From Rothia mucilaginosa (GTDB lineage: Bacteria > Actinomycetota > Actinomycetes > Actinomycetales > Micrococcaceae), in the NCBI RefSeq assembly GCF_001061665.1, contig NZ_JVSP01000005.1, positions 33,818 through 97,817 on the forward strand: a stretch of 64,000 nt of DNA, written 5' to 3'. Made by a program: the position numbers and the translations under genes. Positions 62,823-64,000 of this stretch are shown piece after piece. Position 1 is the stretch's first letter; the number at the start of each line of letters is the position of its first letter. The notes beneath the pieces are model-generated. The model was not told the origin of the DNA, made no database searches, and saw nothing but the letters and a program-made list of their open reading frames with translations.

Positions 62823-64000
62823 ATGACTGACAGCTCACACTACCCGCCCACCGGGCTGATTCGCATCGTCGACCCGGCCAAGGAACCCAAACCCATCAGC
62901 GATATCGCCCCCGAGGTACTCGACGAAGCCCAGCGCGCCGAAGCCGAACGCAAGGCCCAGCTACGCCTGCGCACCCGCATGATTGCCGCGGGCTTCCACG
63001 ACCCCTCCAAAGCCGAACGCTGGCTCAACGCCCCCGAGCTGGCCTCGGTCTCGCAGGATGCGCTCCTGAGCGGCCTGCGCCTCTCGCCCTCCCCGGACAC
63101 CGCGCTACCGGCCCTCGTACGCCTCATCGAGAAGCACCCGGCAGTGGCCGAGCGCGCCAACCGCGGCGAAGAAGAATTCGGCATGTACCGCATACTCGGC
63201 GCCTCCCAGGCGATTGGTGATTTCCTCTACCGCCGCCCCGAGCTCATCGACCCGCTCTTCGACACGCAGGTGTACCCGGCCGAGAGCGCTCTGATTCGCT
63301 CCCAGCATCCGGCCTCGATTCTGCCGGAGACCGACGGGGAATTCCTAACCCCCATCGCTCCGCTGGACACCCCCTACCGCCACGATATCCTCACCGCCCT
63401 GGGCGCCGACCCGCACGCGGAGCGTCCGCGCGCGGCCGCCGAACAGACCGGCAAGGACGGCTACGTGACCCTGCGCGTGGCCTACCGGGCCGCCCTAGCG
63501 CGCATCGCCATGATTGACGTGTGCTGCGAAGACCCGGTAGAGATGATGCCGACCATCGGCCGCCACCTCGCCGATTTGGCCGCCGCCGCGCTGGAGGGTG
63601 CGCTCGCCATCGCGCGCACCGAGGTGGCGGAGGGGCTGGGCCCGGGCCTGGCGGCTCCTCGCCGCGGTGAGGCTGTGGACGCCCTGGACCTGGCGATTAT
63701 CGGCATGGGCAAGTGCGGTGCCCGCGAGCTGAACTACATCTCCGACGTCGACGTGGTGTACGTGGTTGCGCCCGTTGAACCCGGTACTGCACCTGCCGCC
63801 GCGCCCAATACCGGTGCGGAGGGGGAGAGCGCCCCGCTCAAGCTCACCGAGAACGAGTGCGTCACCATCGGTACGGAACTCGTGCACGCCCTCACCCGCG
63901 CCATCATGGGCCCCGCGCCCGAGCCCGCCCTCTGGGAGGTCGACGCGAACCTACGCCCCGAGGGCAAGGACGGCCCGCTCGTTCGCACTGTCGAATCCTA
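62823..64000 (+). CDS. glnE: Glutamine synthetase adenylyltransferase/adenylyl-removase, N-terminal part
   Basis: The gene runs off the window after 392 complete codons. It reads MTDSSHYPPTGLIRIVDPAK and contains the adenylyl-removase nucleotidyltransferase motif IGMGKCGARELNYISDVDVV (about 298-317; Gly-Met-Gly-Lys and Ser-Asp-x-Asp), EVDANLRPEGKDG-type metal ligands and the helical N-terminal region ASQAIGDFLYRRPELID. GlnE adds AMP to and removes AMP from the GSI-beta tyrosine in response to nitrogen supply. The start ATG 62823 has no strong ribosome site. Its normal partner GlnA1 is not in the window. Full length should be near 1000 residues. Confidence 0.93.
   Translation, partial: MTDSSHYPPTGLIRIVDPAKEPKPISDIAPEVLDEAQRAEAERKAQLRLRTRMIAAGFHDPSKAERWLNAPELASVSQDALLSGLRLSPSPDTALPALVRLIEKHPAVAERANRGEEEFGMYRILGASQAIGDFLYRRPELIDPLFDTQVYPAESALIRSQHPASILPETDGEFLTPIAPLDTPYRHDILTALGADPHAERPRAAAEQTGKDGYVTLRVAYRAALARIAMIDVCCEDPVEMMPTIGRHLADLAAAALEGALAIARTEVAEGLGPGLAAPRRGEAVDALDLAIIGMGKCGARELNYISDVDVVYVVAPVEPGTAPAAAPNTGAEGESAPLKLTENECVTIGTELVHALTRAIMGPAPEPALWEVDANLRPEGKDGPLVRTVES

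Noticed and set aside
1-64000. Mobile elements, prophage, CRISPR, defence islands
   Set aside because: No transposase, integrase, att-like duplications, cas genes or regularly spaced repeats were seen. The gene content is core chromosome throughout.

Overview
The window looks like a stretch of core chromosome from a moderately high-GC Gram-positive actinobacterium of the family Micrococcaceae, most like Rothia (R. mucilaginosa type). I infer this from gene content. There is a mycothione reductase, FtsR-type MerR regulators, DivIVA/Wag31, SepF and a dcw cluster without ftsA. MurE carries a DDPH motif where diaminopimelate-type enzymes have DNPR, which fits an L-lysine peptidoglycan. Species is not proven. 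I see no insertion sequence, prophage, CRISPR array, tRNA or rRNA gene, and no toxin-antitoxin or restriction locus.

Layout. (1) 1-3.9 kb: a gene tail, a beta-propeller-like protein and a Tat-exported protein of unknown role, then a LysR regulator divergent from putA. (2) 3.9-11 kb: bifunctional putA, gcvH, the MerR regulator ftsR and a second MerR gene. The FHA (garA) and DUF151 genes that accompany these in mycobacteria are absent, and long non-coding gaps lie in their places. (3) 11-17 kb: an orphan ParA ATPase next to an SRP-RNA-like motif, mtr, a long-chain acyl-CoA synthetase with an unusual 11-residue repeat tail, and an esterase. (4) 17-25.8 kb: plsC, aroG (class II DAHP synthase), a PknL-like Ser/Thr kinase, an Rv2175c-like DNA-binding protein, a polyprenyl diphosphate synthase, dinB and a DUF3040 protein.

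(5) 26.2-49.2 kb: the division and cell wall (dcw) cluster in one direction: mraZ (with a four-copy MraZ box), rsmH, ftsL, ftsI, murE, murF, mraY, murD, ftsW, murG, murC, ftsQ, ftsZ, pgeF, yggS, sepF, yggT, divIVA. Several division proteins carry long charged, low-complexity cytoplasmic extensions. (6) 49.4-55.6 kb: lspA, rluD-like, dnaE, nrdR. (7) 55.7-64 kb: ppgK and map, a small SPOR-like protein, panB, a 605-residue membrane protein of unknown function, glnA2 and the start of glnE, which runs off the window.

How the genes fit together. The dcw genes make lipid II (MurC-F, MraY, MurG), polymerise and cross-link it at the septum (FtsW, FtsI) and assemble the ring and its scaffold (FtsZ, SepF, FtsQ, FtsL, DivIVA). 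FtsR and MraZ are candidate transcriptional controls. PutA, gcvH, glnA2 and glnE give a nitrogen and amino-acid theme; putA codon choice resembles that of the most highly expressed genes here. No complete new defence or mobile system is visible. The most unusual items are the FadD repeat tail, the FtsW/FtsQ/FtsL/SepF extensions, a twin-arginine motif on FtsI, the non-RD PknL-like kinase, the missing garA and DUF151 genes, and the unknown 605-residue protein. Reference gene numbers (Rv) are from memory of M. tuberculosis H37Rv; no search was run.
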